Shown here: positions 44,376 through 52,999 of the stretch, piece by piece | Layout of the letters: each line of letters begins with the position of its first letter | Numbering within the stretch: position 1 is the first letter of the stretch | Origin: Novosphingobium sp. RL4 | GTDB taxonomy: Bacteria > Pseudomonadota > Alphaproteobacteria > Sphingomonadales > Sphingomonadaceae | Direction: 5' to 3' | DNA: 64,000 nt | Assembly (NCBI RefSeq): GCF_035658495.1 | Contig: NZ_CP141945.1 | Coordinates: 1,601,501 to 1,665,500 of the forward strand | Program-made: the position numbers and the translations under genes | The notes under the pieces: model-generated | Database searches by the model: none | Told to the model about the DNA's origin: nothing | The model's input: the letters and a program-made list of their open reading frames with translations, nothing else

Positions 44376-44406
44376 GCCTCCGGCTGCATGGCTGCAAGCC
44401 GGAGGC
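44376..44406. terminator. Hairpin after the siderophore receptor gene
   Basis: A perfect 10-bp stem (arm GCCTCCGGCT) with an 11-base loop lies 16 bp past the receptor stop on the - strand. No T-run follows, so it may be a weak terminator or a 3'-end stabiliser. Confidence 0.5.
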
Positions 44407-44421
44407 CGTTCGTCGCTCCTG

Positions 44422-46473
44422 TCAGAACCGGAAGCCGAGCGTGCCCATGATGTTGCGCGGCGCGCCCATGAAGCAGTCGCCACGGGCCAGGCACGAGGCA
44501 TAGTACCGCTTGTTGAGCAGGTTGGTGGCGTTGACCGAGAAGCGCCACTTGTCCCAGCTGATCTCGGCCAGAGCGTCAACCGTGGTGTAGTCGGGCGTCA
44601 TGATCGTCCATGCACTGCCGACCGAACGACGCTTGCCGGTGTAGACCACGCCGGTGCCGAGCCGCAGTTGCGCGTCTTCGGACAGGCCGAAGCTCTTCGA
44701 CGCCCAGAACGAAGCGGTCTGGCGCGGCAGGTAGTCCAGGCTCTGGGTGGCCTTGATCTTGTTGTAGCCGTAGTTGGCCAGCAGCTCGAAGTCGCCCGGC
44801 AGGGTGTAGTTGCCTTCCACTTCGATGCCCTTGGTGGTGAGCTGCCCGGACTGGGTGACGGAGTTGTTCTCGCCATAGAGAACACGGTTGCGTTCCTTGA
44901 TGTGGAACGCCGTCACGGTGACGAGGGCATGGGCATTGGGTTGCCACTTCAGGCCGGTTTCGAACTGGCGCCCGGTCTGGGGGGTGAGCAGGTTGCCGGT
45001 TACAGTGTTGATGCCGCTGACCGGAAGGAAGCTTTCGGTATAGCTGAAGAACGGAGAAATTCCCGCGCCGAGTTCGCCGATGATGCCCGCGCGGAAGGTC
45101 GTGGCCTTGTCGATCCCGCCGCCGCGATTGTCGACGCGGTCATGACGTCCGCCGAGCACGATCGAGACGCGGTCGTAGAAACGGATCTGGTCCTGCACAT
45201 AGACGCCGAGCTGCTTCTGGCCCGAGGTGGTCCAGTCGGCGCCGATCGCGGGAATGGTGAGGGCGTCGTAGTCGATGTCGTAGAGGTCGATGACCTCGTA
45301 GCCGCTGCCGCCGCGCTTCTTCACCCGGTTCCAGGCGTAGTCGATGCCGACGAGCAGCTTGTGCTCGATATTGGCGCCGGTGTTGAAGTTGAACTGCAGG
45401 TTGTTGTCCGTCGAGAAGACGTTCATCCGCGCGACGGTGGCATCGCTGTAGAGACCGATCGTGCGGCCTTCCGGATCGAGGTAGGGGTTCGTCGGGTTGC
45501 TGTAGCTGTTGGCATAGTGCGTGAAGTAGTCGAGGTCGCTGTCGATGTAGCGCGCCTTCAGGCTCAGCGTGATGTTCTCGTTGAAGTGGTGCGTGATGCT
45601 GCCGCCACCCTGGAGCAGACGGCCGTCATAGCGGTCCCAGCCCGGCTTGCCGACAAAAGTGTAGCGGTCGAGATGTTCGGCATTGTTGGGGTTGGGGCGG
45701 AAGGTGCCGACGATCGGCAGGAACTGCGTGGTCGAGCCGGTGTCGTCCTCCTGATAGAGACCCGTCAGCACCACGTTGGTGTCAGGCGTCGGCTGCCAGC
45801 GAAGCGAGGGTGCGACGAACACGCGGTCATCGGGCACATGATCGACATAAGTGTCCGCGTCGCGGGCGCGGCCGACGAGGCGGAAGGCGAAAGTGTCGCT
45901 CAGGGCCAGGTTGACGTCGCCGTAGACTTCCTTGCGGTCATAGCTGCCGTAAGTCGCGTTGATCTCGCCGCGCGTCTCGAATGTCGGCGCCTTGGTCACG
46001 AGGTTGACGAGGCCGCCGATCGAGCCCTGGCCGAACAGCACCGAGGCAGGACCGCGCACGATCTCGACCTGCGAGAAGTTGTACGGGTCGGACGTGATGC
46101 TGGCATAGAAGCTGTAGACATCGCGCATGCCGTCGCGGAACTGCAGCGCCTCGATGCCGCGAACCACGAAGCTGTCGACGCGGGTGTCGCGGCCATAGGC
46201 GTTGGCGGTGACGCCTGCGGCATACTTCACCGTGTCGCTGATGCTGATCGCGCCTTGCGAGAGGTACTGGTCGGCCGTGATGACGGTGACAGGCTGCGGC
46301 ACCTGGATCGGCGGCGTATCGGTCTTCGTTCCGGCGCGCGAGCCGGTGACGAGGATCTCGCCCGCCGTGTTGTCCTGGTCCGCATCTGCTTCGGCGGCAA
46401 AGGCACCCGTCGGCATCGCGACCAGTGCGATCATCGCTACGCCGCACAGCGCGAGCTTTCCTGTTTGCTTCAT
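44422..46473 (-). CDS. TonB-dependent siderophore receptor
   Basis: 683 residues from the ATG at 46473 (MKQTGKLALC) with GAGGGG upstream; a TTG seven codons earlier is weaker. Signal peptide to AFAAEA, TonB box near GEILVTGSRAG, plug with the siderophore-receptor pattern RGPASVLFGQGSIGGLVNLV, then the barrel ending MGTLGFRF. This is the ferrichrome/ferric-coprogen-like class of iron-siderophore receptors. Imports ferric siderophore with TonB energy. A palindrome upstream (46514-46529) could be an iron-regulator site. Monocistronic. Confidence 0.9.
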   Translation of the reverse strand: MKQTGKLALCGVAMIALVAMPTGAFAAEADADQDNTAGEILVTGSRAGTKTDTPPIQVPQPVTVITADQYLSQGAISISDTVKYAAGVTANAYGRDTRVDSFVVRGIEALQFRDGMRDVYSFYASITSDPYNFSQVEIVRGPASVLFGQGSIGGLVNLVTKAPTFETRGEINATYGSYDRKEVYGDVNLALSDTFAFRLVGRARDADTYVDHVPDDRVFVAPSLRWQPTPDTNVVLTGLYQEDDTGSTTQFLPIVGTFRPNPNNAEHLDRYTFVGKPGWDRYDGRLLQGGGSITHHFNENITLSLKARYIDSDLDYFTHYANSYSNPTNPYLDPEGRTIGLYSDATVARMNVFSTDNNLQFNFNTGANIEHKLLVGIDYAWNRVKKRGGSGYEVIDLYDIDYDALTIPAIGADWTTSGQKQLGVYVQDQIRFYDRVSIVLGGRHDRVDNRGGGIDKATTFRAGIIGELGAGISPFFSYTESFLPVSGINTVTGNLLTPQTGRQFETGLKWQPNAHALVTVTAFHIKERNRVLYGENNSVTQSGQLTTKGIEVEGNYTLPGDFELLANYGYNKIKATQSLDYLPRQTASFWASKSFGLSEDAQLRLGTGVVYTGKRRSVGSAWTIMTPDYTTVDALAEISWDKWRFSVNATNLLNKRYYASCLARGDCFMGAPRNIMGTLGFRF

Positions 46474-46513
46474 TTCGATTTCACCCCTCGTCAATGTCGA
46501 TGTTGGGCACGCG

Positions 46514-46529
46514 CTTATTCGATAATGAG
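46514..46529. promoter_or_regulatory. Possible iron-regulator (Fur-type) box
   Basis: CTTATTCGATAATGAG: imperfect inverted repeat (CTTATT / AATGAG) about 40 bp before the siderophore receptor start. AT-rich symmetry is like Fur boxes but not a consensus match. Confidence 0.35.
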
Positions 46530-46680
46530 AGGCGTTAGCAATATCGGGGTAAAATTTGTGAATTACGTTGCAATTAGGACACAGGCGGCATGGGGGCGTG
46601 CAAATAACCGGCTACACGCGTCGCGCGAGCCGGCATTGCGGGGGATGGGTTTTCGCGATCTACGCGATGGAAGCGCGGGA

Positions 46681-47016
46681 TTACGTTCCCTGCGCGTAGA
46701 TACAAAGACGTTCGATCCTGTTCTCACCATTGAGATAGAAGAAATTCGCCGTGCTGCGCAGGCTTCCGTCAGGCAGGCGTGCCTTGATTTCCACGGCTGC
46801 CGCCTGCGGGCCGAACACATGGGAACCGGGCGTCGGGATTGGCGCGCCGCGATTGAACACGTCAGTCTGGAATGCGCGGATGGCCACCGTTCCCTCGATC
46901 AGGCTGCCGTTGGGGAGCGTGACCGTGGCATCGTCGGCGTAAAGAGCCAGCAGGCTCTCGATGTCGCGGGCGCGAATGGCTTCGAAATAGCGATCGGCCA
47001 CTTCGGACGGGTTCAT
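46681..47016 (-). CDS. SnoaL-like / NTF2-fold small protein
   Basis: 111 residues from the ATG at 47016, which has GAAAGGAACGTCCC just before it. A start 7 codons earlier abuts the GMC stop and lacks a ribosome site. Pattern ADRYFEAIRARDIESLLALYADDATV followed by strands (core YFEAIRARDIESLLALYADD) is the classic NTF2/SnoaL-like domain. Such proteins are isomerases, dehydratases or accessory subunits. It is the last gene of the serine hydrolase-GMC operon. Function unknown. Confidence 0.82.
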   Translation of the reverse strand: MNPSEVADRYFEAIRARDIESLLALYADDATVTLPNGSLIEGTVAIRAFQTDVFNRGAPIPTPGSHVFGPQAAAVEIKARLPDGSLRSTANFFYLNGENRIERLCIYAQGT

Positions 47017-47037
47017 CGGGACGTTCCTTTCGGCCAT

Positions 47038-48636
47038 TCAGGCAGCATGGTTGGCAAGGATGATTTCGCCGGCCCGCCAACCGATCGCCATGGCAGGGGC
47101 ATTGGTGTTGCTCCCGGTGATCGAGGGCATGATCGAGGCATCGACGACCCGAAGCCCCTCGGTACCGCGCACGCGCAGTTCCGGATCGACCACGGCTTCG
47201 TCGTCCGATCCCATCCGGCAGGTTCCCACGGCGTGGAAGCCTGTGGAACCATGTTTGAACGTGGCTTCCAGCAATTCCTCGTCGCTGATCGCGCCGGGCC
47301 CGGGGATCAGTTCCTCGACGATATGTTCGGCAAGGACAGGCTGCGCTGCGAGCTTGCGAATGTAACGCAGGATCGCGACCGCATTCTCGCGGTCATAGGC
47401 AGTGGCCATGTAATTGGCATCGATCCTGAGGGGGGCGGACGGATCGCTGGAGGTGATTTCCAGTTCGCCCCGGCTTTCCGGCCGCAGCGTATAGCCGTAG
47501 ATCGTGATCGCGGGATAGGGACTGACGCCTTCGCGCCCGGAGGTGAACGGTCCCAGTCCGATCTGCGCATCGGGCAGTTTCAGTGCCGGATCGGTCTTGA
47601 TGAAGCCGCCTGCAACAAAGGTGGAGCGGGCGAGGGGGCCCCGTCCCAGCAGGCCGTATGTCAATATCGAACGGATTAGCCCGAGCCCCTGAAGCCCCTT
47701 GTTGCTGCCCCCGCGCCTGACCCGGTACTGCACCGGCAGGGTGCGGTGATCGCTCATGTTGCGGCCGACTTGCGGGCGGTCGACCAGGACGTCGATGCCC
47801 AGATTGCGCAGCAGTCCGGCGGGGCCGATGCCGGAGCGCTGGAGAATGGCCGGCGAATTGAGGCCGCCTGCGCTCAATATGGTTTCCCGCCCGGCGGTGA
47901 TGCTGAACGTGCGTCCGCGATGGCGGACATGCACGCCGGTGGCACGTCGGCCTGAGAACGCGATCGACAGGACTTTGGCTTCCGTCACGACATCGAGGTT
48001 ACGGCGCCGCATCGCCGGTTTCAGGAAGGCGCGCGCGGCGCTGAAGCGCTTGCCATCCTTGCAGATCGTTCGCGGCTGCTGACCGAAGCCGCCGGCCACG
48101 CTTGCCTCGACGCTGTTGATGTCCTCGACGACGGGAGTGCCAAGGGCGGCCGCGGCCGAGATCGTTGCCCGGAACAGCGGATCGTCGCTGGGCGACAGAT
48201 TGACTTGCAAGGGGCCTGATCCGCCTCGCGACGGCGCGGGGCCAAGTTCATGGCGCTCTATCTCCGCATAGCAGCGCCCGATATCCTGCCAGCCCCATCC
48301 CGGCGCGCCGTTGGCCTCCCACCCGTCATAGTCGTCGGGTGCGCCGCGGGTGTAGACCATGCCGTTGATGGAACTCGACCCTCCCAGGGTCCGTCCGCGC
48401 ATCCAGAACTCGGCGGGGCGGCCTCCCCCCGGAGAAGCCATATAGCGCCAGATGTAGGGGCTTTCGGGCCCCATCAGCTTCGCCAGTCCCATCGGAACAG
48501 TGATGAGCATGTTGCGGTCCGATGGGCCGCATTCGAGAAGCAGCACCGAGTTGCGGGGATCGGCCGACAGGCGATTGGCCAGCACGCACCCGGCAGAGCC
48601 GGCGCCCACGATCACATAGTCATAGGGAGGCCGCAT
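47038..48636 (-). CDS. GMC family FAD oxidoreductase
   Basis: 532 residues from the ATG at 48636, which overlaps the upstream stop by 1 bp. FAD-binding GxGxxG is YVIVGAGSAGCVLANRLS (residues 7-24), and the GMC signature region is WMRGRTLGGSSSINGMVY. The catalytic His lies in GFHAVGTCRMG (about residue 472) and the partner Asn in SNTNAPAMAIG. It oxidises an alcohol (choline-, glucose- or aryl-alcohol-like) with FAD and an unknown electron acceptor. No signal peptide, so it is cytosolic. Operonic with a serine hydrolase and an NTF2-like protein. Confidence 0.9.
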   Translation of the reverse strand: MRPPYDYVIVGAGSAGCVLANRLSADPRNSVLLLECGPSDRNMLITVPMGLAKLMGPESPYIWRYMASPGGGRPAEFWMRGRTLGGSSSINGMVYTRGAPDDYDGWEANGAPGWGWQDIGRCYAEIERHELGPAPSRGGSGPLQVNLSPSDDPLFRATISAAAALGTPVVEDINSVEASVAGGFGQQPRTICKDGKRFSAARAFLKPAMRRRNLDVVTEAKVLSIAFSGRRATGVHVRHRGRTFSITAGRETILSAGGLNSPAILQRSGIGPAGLLRNLGIDVLVDRPQVGRNMSDHRTLPVQYRVRRGGSNKGLQGLGLIRSILTYGLLGRGPLARSTFVAGGFIKTDPALKLPDAQIGLGPFTSGREGVSPYPAITIYGYTLRPESRGELEITSSDPSAPLRIDANYMATAYDRENAVAILRYIRKLAAQPVLAEHIVEELIPGPGAISDEELLEATFKHGSTGFHAVGTCRMGSDDEAVVDPELRVRGTEGLRVVDASIMPSITGSNTNAPAMAIGWRAGEIILANHAA

Positions 48637-49772
48637 CAAACAAGGCCCAGTGCCGTGCGGATCGCATTGCCCACGGCGCTTGCGCCGTCCGCCGCGCTCA
48701 TCCGGTTGTGGCAGAAAGCGACGGCAAGGCCTGTCGCCGGATCGGCCCAGCCCAGCGAACCGCCAGCGCCCGGACATGCGATCGCAGTGGCCGCGCCCAG
48801 CGCCATGGTGAGCGGCGACTGGCCGTCATACATCCAGTAGCCGCCCTGACTGAGTGGCATCGGCATGCCGAAGAAAACCGGGTCGGGAAGCGTGCCGCCC
48901 GGTCGCATCTGGCAGCTCATCGCTACGCGTTTCCGCGATAGCAGCCGTTTCCCGTCAAGCTCGCCGCCATTTGCGAGGATCGACCAGAACCGTGCGAGAC
49001 TCCGTGCCGTGAAGATCCCGCCGACGCCGGCGATAGTCGCCCGGCGAACGTCTTCCCGCTCGAAAATATCGGGCGCGAGCCGGACCTCGAACGGCATTGC
49101 CTTTTCGAGGACCGTACCTGCCGGCGGCGGCTGCATGTTCAGCGCATCGACAAGCCTGGCGATGCGCGGTTCGGCTGCTTCCGGGACACCGATCCACAAA
49201 TCCTCGATATCGAACGGGCCGGCGATTTCCTGTGCCACGAAATCCCGGAAGCTGCGCCGCTCCGGGTCGGTGCGGCGAACGATTTCGCCGATCACCCAAC
49301 CGAAGGATACGGCCTGATAGGCGGGCTGCCCGACCGGGAAGATCGGCTCCAGCGCGGCGATTCCGGCGGTCATCGCGTCCCAGTCGCACATCATCTCGGG
49401 CGTTACCGCAGGCGGCATTTGCGGCGTGCCGGTTCGATGGGAGAGCGCATCGCGAACGGTAACGGCCTCTTTGCCGTTCGAGCCATATTCGGGCCAGTAA
49501 CGCGCCACCGGACTGTCGTAATCGACAGGGCCGCGTTCCGCCTGGACATGAAGCGCCGTCGCCGCAACGGCCTTGGTCACCGAGAACACATTGAACAGAG
49601 TGCCGCCATCTACCTTGCGGCCCGTGGCCGGATCGGCAACTCCGGCCCAGGCATCCACCACCAGTTCGCCATTCAGGTAGGCCGCAACCTGCACGCCGAT
49701 TTCGGTGCCCTCCTCGACCAGAGCGTCAAGGACCTGTTGGACGGCGGCATTGGCCGCCTGATGCTTCGCCAT
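48636..49772 (-). CDS. Class C beta-lactamase-like serine hydrolase (EstB type)
   Basis: 378 residues from the ATG at 49772 with GAGAGGTG nearby; upstream codons run into the operator zone. Catalytic SxxK is FSVTKAVAATAL with Ser64 and Lys67. The following YQAVSFGW near residue 165 fits the Tyr-x-x element of EstB/family VIII carboxylesterases better than the Y-x-N of true beta-lactamases. No signal peptide. First gene of the operon with GMC oxidoreductase and NTF2-like protein, facing a GntR regulator. It probably hydrolyses a small ester that yields the alcohol oxidised by the GMC enzyme. Confidence 0.85.
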   Translation of the reverse strand: MAKHQAANAAVQQVLDALVEEGTEIGVQVAAYLNGELVVDAWAGVADPATGRKVDGGTLFNVFSVTKAVAATALHVQAERGPVDYDSPVARYWPEYGSNGKEAVTVRDALSHRTGTPQMPPAVTPEMMCDWDAMTAGIAALEPIFPVGQPAYQAVSFGWVIGEIVRRTDPERRSFRDFVAQEIAGPFDIEDLWIGVPEAAEPRIARLVDALNMQPPPAGTVLEKAMPFEVRLAPDIFEREDVRRATIAGVGGIFTARSLARFWSILANGGELDGKRLLSRKRVAMSCQMRPGGTLPDPVFFGMPMPLSQGGYWMYDGQSPLTMALGAATAIACPGAGGSLGWADPATGLAVAFCHNRMSAADGASAVGNAIRTALGLV

Positions 49773-49833
49773 GTCTACACCTCTCACCGTGGGGCGGCGT
49801 GAGGTTCGTGCCTTCGCCGTCTCTGCGAAGTTC

Positions 49834-49849
49834 ATAATAGGTGTGTTAT
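49834..49849. promoter_or_regulatory. Possible GntR operator
   Basis: ATAATAGGTGTGTTAT: inverted half sites ATAATA / TGTTAT (5 of 6 symmetric) around 4 bp, between the divergent serine hydrolase operon and GntR gene. Suggestive only. Confidence 0.4.
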
Positions 49850-50000
49850 AAGCGAGTCAATCGGGCATTTCCGGCGTAACGGCACCAATATCTCTTTTAA
49901 ACATGCATTATTAGAATTCCTCTTGAAGAGAATGCGGCTTGCGTGGATGGAACGCGGATGGCCCTGCACCGCGGGGCCGAACCTTGGGAGCAATGTGCAA

Positions 50001-50708
50001 ATGGCGCGAAAGCCATCGAAGGAAGGCCTGGTCTCCGGGGCGGTCGAGCGGATGAAGCAGATGATCCTCGCACAGGATTCCGGTACGCAAATCGGCTCCC
50101 TTCCTGACCTCGCCAAGGCGCTGGGCGTTGGCGTCGTGACGGTGCAGCAGGCCGCGCGCGTTCTCGAGCATGAGGGTTTCCTGAAGGTCAAGCGCGGGAA
50201 CGGCGGTGGCTACTACGGCGCCCGCCCCGACGCTGCGTCGCTGGGGCGGGCCATGGCGGGTTTCCTCCAGGTCAACCGGTCACGCGAGCATGAGGCCATC
50301 GAAATCATGACGCTGCTCGACTGCGACCTGATTTCCGCAGCCGCGCTTGCGACTGACGAGGCGCTTCGCGAACGGCTGCGCGATCATGGCCGTCAGATCG
50401 ACGCCTGCAACACGCCCGAGCAACGGGGCGCTTTTGAGCAGGAGATGCAGGACATTATATACGCGATGGTCGACCGGCCGTTGATGGAGATGCTCGCCCG
50501 TGTGACCATGGAGCACTATTCCTCGCATGTCCGCGTGCCGATCTATCCGGGAGCCGAAGGCGCCGAGCGCTGGAAGCAGGAGCGCCACAACATCATCTAT
50601 GCCATTCTCCGGCGCGATGCCGGGCTTGCCCGGTTCGAGGCGCAGCGCCGGCGGGAGGATATCCTGCAGCGGCTTGCACGGGCGCCGTCGAACGCGGAAG
50701 GGCAATGA
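50001..50708 (+). CDS. GntR/FadR-type regulator
   Basis: 235 residues from the ATG after GGGAGCAATGTGCAA; a GTG two codons before and longer starts are possible. The winged HTH at about residues 10-75 contains LPDLAKALGVGVVTVQQAAR and VLEHEGFLKVKRGNGGGYYG. The C-terminal helical domain has FadR-like His/acidic residues. It is divergent from the serine hydrolase-GMC operon and probably represses it until an effector acid binds. Family firm, target inferred. Confidence 0.83.
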   Translation: MARKPSKEGLVSGAVERMKQMILAQDSGTQIGSLPDLAKALGVGVVTVQQAARVLEHEGFLKVKRGNGGGYYGARPDAASLGRAMAGFLQVNRSREHEAIEIMTLLDCDLISAAALATDEALRERLRDHGRQIDACNTPEQRGAFEQEMQDIIYAMVDRPLMEMLARVTMEHYSSHVRVPIYPGAEGAERWKQERHNIIYAILRRDAGLARFEAQRRREDILQRLARAPSNAEGQ

Positions 50709-50780
50709 ACGGCGCCGCCCTGATCCGGTCTCTTGCGGGTGATTAACGGTATTAAAAGCGTTTTCCCCTAGCCGCGGGGG

Positions 50781-52499
50781 ATGATTTCGAGCGGTTATCG
50801 AAAATGGTCCTTGGCGGTCTTTCTGCTGCTGGCGATGCTGGCGTGCTTCGGCGCCGGTTGGAACAACGTAGCTGCCACGCATGAAACGCGAGAATTCTGC
50901 CGGGCGTCGGGTCGCATGTCGGAAGACGTCCTGGCGGTAGCTGCGGAGGCAGGGCGATGGTCTTGTGGCGACGGGAAATTCTCCATTGATGCCGAGCGCG
51001 CACTCTTGCGCTTCGAAATCCATGCCGACGAGCCGCTGCCGCGATTCTTCCTTTCAAGGCGGAGCGCGCTTGCGGCGATACATCTGCTTGCCATCGACCG
51101 GGATGGTACGGTTCGCCGCCGCTCCATTCCCGCAGACTCCCTGCGCAGTTCGGTCGCCGGCGGGTACTTCATAGCGCCCTTGCCGAACGTGACGGGCGCG
51201 ACCAGGCAGGTGATCGTCGCGGTTGACCTGCCCAGCCACCGGATGACCCTCGAGAAGGGATATCTCGCGCGGGCGGACGCGACAGGGGGGCTTGCGGGCA
51301 TGCGATCCCTGCTGGTCCTCGCAGGGCTGGCCGGAATGCTCATCATGCCGCTCATCTTCAATGCGGCGTTTTACCGGGCCTTGCGCGAGCCTTTCGTCCT
51401 CTGGCACTCGGCGCTGACGCTTTCGCTGCTGATAACCATCGTGGTGTCATCGGGCTTGTCGGTCATGTTGTTCGATCCCCCTGCCATGACATTGAGCCGG
51501 ATGGCGACGTTGATCTTCGGGATGACGATCGGGTCGGGGGCGATGTTCACGTACTGCTTCATCGAGCCCGGATCCATGCATCCGTTCCTGCGGCGATTGC
51601 TGCCCTACTGCGCGGTATGGTCACTGTTGCTGAGCGTGTTTCATGCGGCATTCCCGTTCATTGCGCGGCCCATCCAGTCGAGCGCCTACACCGCGGCGTT
51701 CGCGCCGGTTCTTGCCGTATTCCTGTTGTCGATGATCGATGCATTGCGTCGAGGCAGTCGCGCCGCGAAGTTTCAGGCCGTTGGGTATACGCCGATGGTG
51801 GTGGTGGGTTTGATCCGTCTGGTGACCGGCGTGATCCCCTGGGCGCACAGTTCCGATGCCATGCTTCTGTTCTACATCGGCTGTATTTGCGAAGTCCTTT
51901 TCACGACGCTCGGCATGGCGGACCGTTTCGTCACGATGAAGCGGGAGCGAGACGGCGCACGCACCGAGGCGGAACTGCTTGAACGGATTTCCGAAACGGA
52001 CCCGCTGACAGGATTGCTGAATCGCAGGGCGATAGAGCAGCAGTTCGACCAGCTTCGAATCGAAGGCTTCACCGCGCTGGCGATCATCGACCTTGATCAC
52101 TTCAAGGCGATCAATGACCTGAACGGACATGCTGTCGGCGATGAGGTGCTAAAAGCGGTCGCCCGCGCGCTTCAGCCAACCCTGAGCGTCTGCGCGTACC
52201 GCCTTGGCGGTGAAGAGTTCGTGCTGCTCTTGCGCGGCGACGATGCCGAGATTCAGGCCGAGCTTCGGCGCAGGGCCATTCCCGCAATCGTCGCCAATGC
52301 CGTTACCGGTCTTGAACGTGCGGTCACTGCCAGCATGGGCATGGCCGTGCTCCACGGGGAGGAAGGTTTCGCATCTCTTTATGATCGGGCCGACAAGCTG
52401 CTTTACGAAGCCAAAAGCGCCGGGCGAAACAGAACCCGGTTTGCCTTAAAGTCGCCGCCGCTGGATGGCGTTTTGAGCGGCCGGGCGATGGTGGCATAG
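50781..52499 (+). CDS. 7TM-type diguanylate cyclase (GGDEF)
   Basis: 572 residues. A first TM/signal helix (LAVFLLLAMLACFGAGW), a periplasmic region to about residue 170, then seven hydrophobic helices (about 175-390) resembling 7TMR-DISM, followed by a GGDEF domain. The domain has SETDPLTGLLNRRAIEQQF and a canonical active site GGEEF near residue 477. The RxxD inhibitory site is absent, since the four residues five before GGEEF are TLSV. It makes the second messenger c-di-GMP in response to an envelope signal. Just upstream of a convergent MarR/serine-hydrolase unit. Confidence 0.88.
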   Translation: MISSGYRKWSLAVFLLLAMLACFGAGWNNVAATHETREFCRASGRMSEDVLAVAAEAGRWSCGDGKFSIDAERALLRFEIHADEPLPRFFLSRRSALAAIHLLAIDRDGTVRRRSIPADSLRSSVAGGYFIAPLPNVTGATRQVIVAVDLPSHRMTLEKGYLARADATGGLAGMRSLLVLAGLAGMLIMPLIFNAAFYRALREPFVLWHSALTLSLLITIVVSSGLSVMLFDPPAMTLSRMATLIFGMTIGSGAMFTYCFIEPGSMHPFLRRLLPYCAVWSLLLSVFHAAFPFIARPIQSSAYTAAFAPVLAVFLLSMIDALRRGSRAAKFQAVGYTPMVVVGLIRLVTGVIPWAHSSDAMLLFYIGCICEVLFTTLGMADRFVTMKRERDGARTEAELLERISETDPLTGLLNRRAIEQQFDQLRIEGFTALAIIDLDHFKAINDLNGHAVGDEVLKAVARALQPTLSVCAYRLGGEEFVLLLRGDDAEIQAELRRRAIPAIVANAVTGLERAVTASMGMAVLHGEEGFASLYDRADKLLYEAKSAGRNRTRFALKSPPLDGVLSGRAMVA

Positions 52500-52501
52500 A
52501 C

Positions 52502-52999
52502 CTAGTTGGCGAGATCGATGCGGGCGGCGACGCGAGCGGCCAGTGGGCGCCCGTCGAGCGCGTCCTCCAGGCGATCGAGCAGCGGTACGAGATGGCCCGC
52601 TTCGGCATCCAGTTCCTCGGCGCTTTCGTTCAGCGCTTTCCAGAGGGGGGCAAGCGATGCGACGAGCCGGTCACCTTGCGCTGTAAGTGAGAGGAGCCGA
52701 CGCCGGGCATCGGCTTCATCGCTTCTGGCTTGGACCAGTCCCGCCGCTTCAAGCGCCCGTCTGGCCTGACTGACGGAGACATGAGTGACGCAAAGCGCAT
52801 CGGCAATCTCGCCGACCGTCATCGCGCCGTTCAGGACGATCTGGTTGAGAATACCGAACCAGCGCTGTTCGAAGTGGACGTCCTGCGACGCGTAGATTTG
52901 TGCCGTTTCGCGGTCGATCCTTTCGGAAAGCCTGCGTAAGCGGGCCCCCAGCGCGGCTCCGCCGACTGCACGACTATAATCCATGCGCTTGTCCGTCAT
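52502..52999 (-). CDS. MarR family regulator
   Basis: 165 residues. The winged HTH core is ALCVTHVSVSQARRALEAAG near residue 70, followed by the wing (ARSDEADARRRLLSLTAQG). It overlaps the stop of the serine hydrolase gene by 4 bp, so they form one operon. The perfect palindrome before the hydrolase (54219-54234) suits a MarR dimer, so autoregulation is likely. Ligand probably a phenolic or small aromatic acid, by family habit. Confidence 0.85.
   Translation of the reverse strand: MTDKRMDYSRAVGGAALGARLRRLSERIDRETAQIYASQDVHFEQRWFGILNQIVLNGAMTVGEIADALCVTHVSVSQARRALEAAGLVQARSDEADARRRLLSLTAQGDRLVASLAPLWKALNESAEELDAEAGHLVPLLDRLEDALDGRPLAARVAARIDLAN

Noticed and set aside
44668..47679. Roughly 1000-codon open frame on the + strand across the siderophore receptor, NTF2-like and GMC genes
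   Set aside because: It spans three well-supported genes on the other strand, with a low-complexity Val/Asp/Arg-rich product; antisense artefact.
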